Part shown: positions 50,091 to 51,310 of the stretch, piece after piece
Layout: each line of letters starts with the position of its first letter
Numbering within the stretch: the stretch's first letter is position 1
DNA from: Thermus sp. LT1-2-5
GTDB lineage: Bacteria > Deinococcota > Deinococci > Deinococcales > Thermaceae
Length of the DNA stretch: 51,310 bases
Direction: 5' to 3'
Assembly: GCF_040363165.1 (NCBI RefSeq)
Contig: NZ_BSRG01000013.1
Location: 1 to 51,310 of the forward strand
Position numbers and translations under genes: made by a program
The notes under the pieces: generated by a model
The model's input: only the letters and a program-made list of their open reading frames with translations
Database searches by the model: none
Told to the model about the DNA's origin: nothing

Positions 50091-50495
50091 ATGATTCGGG
50101 TCTACCCAAGGAGCACCCATCCCAAGGTTCCGGGCAACCCCGCCTACTTTACTGGTCAGGTGGAGGTAGAGACCCTCAACGAAGCCCCGCCCCCAGCCAG
50201 GGTCCGGGTGGCCCGGGTGTGTTTTGCCCCTGGGGCCCGCACCCACTGGCACACCCACCCCCTGGGACAAACCCTCATCGTCCTGGAGGGGGTGGGCTGG
50301 GTACAGGAGGAGGGCCGACCCAAGGAGACCATCCGGGAAGGGGACGTGGTCTGGATCCCCCCGGAGGTCAAGCACTGGCACGGGGCCACCGCCCAAAGCC
50401 CCATGGTCCACTTGGCCATCCAGGAAGCCTTGGACGGCCAGACGGCGGAGTGGCTCGAGCCAGTAAGCGAGGAGCAGTACTTGGCTGACCCCTGA
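50091..50495 (+). CDS. Cupin-domain protein, (R)-mandelonitrile lyase-like
   Basis: 134 aa. Cupin motif 1 APGARTHWHTHPLGQTLIVLEG supplies two His and motif 2 GDVVWIPPEVKHWHGATAQSPMVHLAI supplies His for a metal ion. This subgroup includes (R)-mandelonitrile lyases and quercetinase-like proteins; in operons with AKR and ADH it is generally uncharacterised. AGGAGGTAAGG lies before the ATG. Last intact gene of the operon. Confidence 0.85.
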   Translation: MIRVYPRSTHPKVPGNPAYFTGQVEVETLNEAPPPARVRVARVCFAPGARTHWHTHPLGQTLIVLEGVGWVQEEGRPKETIREGDVVWIPPEVKHWHGATAQSPMVHLAIQEALDGQTAEWLEPVSEEQYLADP

Positions 50496-50701
50496 TTCCA
50501 AGAAGACTGAGTTGACCAGGCCAAGCTACACCTATCAGCCATGCCACCCCTACCAGCGACGCCGAGGCCCTGGAAGCCTTGTTTCCCGATACCAAGAAAT
50601 GGTGAGCAAGTAAACGATCTCTTTGAGAACAACGGTGGGAAGCTCTTTCTGTTACCGGGCTCAAGGCTACCCCAAGATACCCCAGGTCAGCAGATATATA
50701 C
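50496..50701. other. Intergenic debris
   Basis: Around 50550-50607 the plus strand reads ATPTSDAEALEALFPDTKKW then stop, probably the tail of a deleted operon gene. The rest up to 50701 is A/T-richer and holds no recognisable feature. Confidence 0.35.
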
Positions 50702-51195
50702 TTAGCCCGCCCTCACCACCCCATGGGCCCCCTCCGGCCGGGCCAACCGGTAGGGGTACCCCTGGCGTTCCAGCTCGGCCAGGAAGGCCTCCGGCGCCCC
50801 GGTATCGGTGATGAGCAGGCCGATCTGGCCTAGGCCGGCAAAGCTGGCCGAGGTGGCCCGGCCCAGCTTGCTGGAGTCCACCAGGGCAAAGGCGGTGTCG
50901 GCGGCCCTCGGCATGGCCTGCTTGGTCTCGGCCTCGTAGGGGTTGGGTGGTGTAGCCCCTCCGCAGCGAGACCCCGGTGGCGCACATGAAGGCTTTGTCG
51001 GCGTGGTAGACCTCGAGCGTCCGCACCGCCGCCGGGCCAATCAGGGCCATGCTGTGGTGGCGCACCTGGCCGCCGGTGAGCAACAGCTCAAAACGGGTAT
51101 CCACCAGCTCGCTGGCGATGGGCACCGAGTTGGTGATGATGTACAGCGAGCGGAAGTGCCGCTTCATCAGCCGCACCAGGGTCAGGGGGTCGTGT
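50702..51195 (-). pseudogene. DeoR-family regulator, sensor domain only, frameshifted and 5' truncated
   Basis: Minus strand: DPLTLVRLMKRHFRSLYIITNSVPIASELVDTRFELLLTGGQVRHHSMALIGPAAVRTLEVYHADKAFMCATGVSLRRG, then a frameshift near 50945 and NPYEAETKQAMPRAADTAFALVDSSKLGRATSASFAGLGQIGLLITDTGAPEAFLAELERQG. These are the LxxTGG, F-x-G-A-x-x-V and D-x-S-K-x-G-x-x-x-x motifs of the DeoR sugar-phosphate sensor. The helix-turn-helix half is removed by the element starting at ~51196. Confidence 0.82.
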
Positions 51196-51310
51196 AAGGA
51201 TTTATGTGTAAGGGTCCGTGTTTAATAGGGGGGCACACCTTAGCACGAGGAGGTGCCCCGTGGACCAGGATACCTTGCGAATCTTGCTGAGGGAAGCGGT
51301 GCGGGAGACG
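51196..51310 (+). mobile_element. Left end and transposase start of an IS256-like element
   Basis: GTG 51260 with AGCACGAGGAGG upstream begins MDQDTLRILLREAVRET, similar to the first residues of IS256/mutator-type transposases, and continues beyond the window. Bases 51196-51240 (GGATTTATGTGTAAGGGTCC...) would be the terminal inverted repeat, which interrupts the DeoR-type gene. Only 17 codons are visible, so the family call is tentative. Confidence 0.5.

Overview
The window comes from a very GC-rich thermophile, almost certainly a Thermus species. Codon third positions are G/C-saturated, starts overlap stops as ATGA or GTGA, many promoters look leaderless, and the transposases, VapBC modules and Rieske protein are of Thermus/Deinococcus type. 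The many dead transposons, toxin-antitoxin pairs and a RepA-like ATPase suggest a megaplasmid or a plastic chromosomal region; I cannot tell which.

Layout. (1) 1-470: left end of an IS200/IS605-type element inside a broken response-regulator gene. (2) 645-16342: a run of 15 co-directional, mostly overlapping genes: HtrA protease, membrane ClpP-like protease, TsdA-like dihaem cytochrome c, the complete oxidative pentose phosphate branch (zwf, gnd, pgl), a GH15 glucoamylase, a stand-alone Rieske protein, a TauE/SafE exporter with its DUF1634 partner, a NitT/TauT-type ABC transporter without a binding protein, a transglutaminase-like protein and an APC permease. Glucoamylase, Zwf, Pgl and Gnd could feed glucose units from glucans (via a glucokinase not seen here) to NADPH and pentose phosphate. 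(3) 16484-21386, minus strand: AI-2E-family permease and the general amino-acid ABC transporter aapJQMP with a good promoter. (4) 21.5-32.8 kb: accessory zone with decayed transposases, DUF1385 protein, RNase H-like protein, unknown proteins, RepA-like ATPase, vapBC, and 2.3 kb of non-coding DNA holding an unusual ~38-nt repeat array, an 81-bp tandem repeat and a cluster of CCTCGAGG octamers next to an unrecognised 322-residue protein. (5) 32986-41296, minus strand: a compact phosphonate operon phnCDE-GHIJKLM plus a PhnO-like acetyltransferase, with a Pho-box-like direct repeat at its promoter. (6) 41.4-46.4 kb: a MITE, a DUF2281/MazF-like pair, a DUF6883/DUF4926 pair, an AbrB/VapC pair and more transposon debris. 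(7) 46438-50495: an AraC regulator divergent from an alcohol dehydrogenase, a deleted chimeric aldo/keto reductase, DUF2255, cyclophilin-like and cupin genes, resembling aldehyde-response loci such as yqhC-yqhD-dkgA. (8) 50.7 kb to the end: a broken DeoR-type regulator cut by the start of an IS256-like element.

The most striking observation is PhnJ. The protein is full length and well conserved up to its last 50 residues, but three of the four cysteines known to be needed for the [4Fe-4S] cluster and thiyl-radical chemistry are replaced (Ser, Val, Leu), and only one Cys remains in the whole protein. Either this is a non-radical version of the C-P lyase core or an inactivated one inside an otherwise intact operon. 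Second in interest are the two repeat families and the orphan gene at 30.2-32.2 kb.
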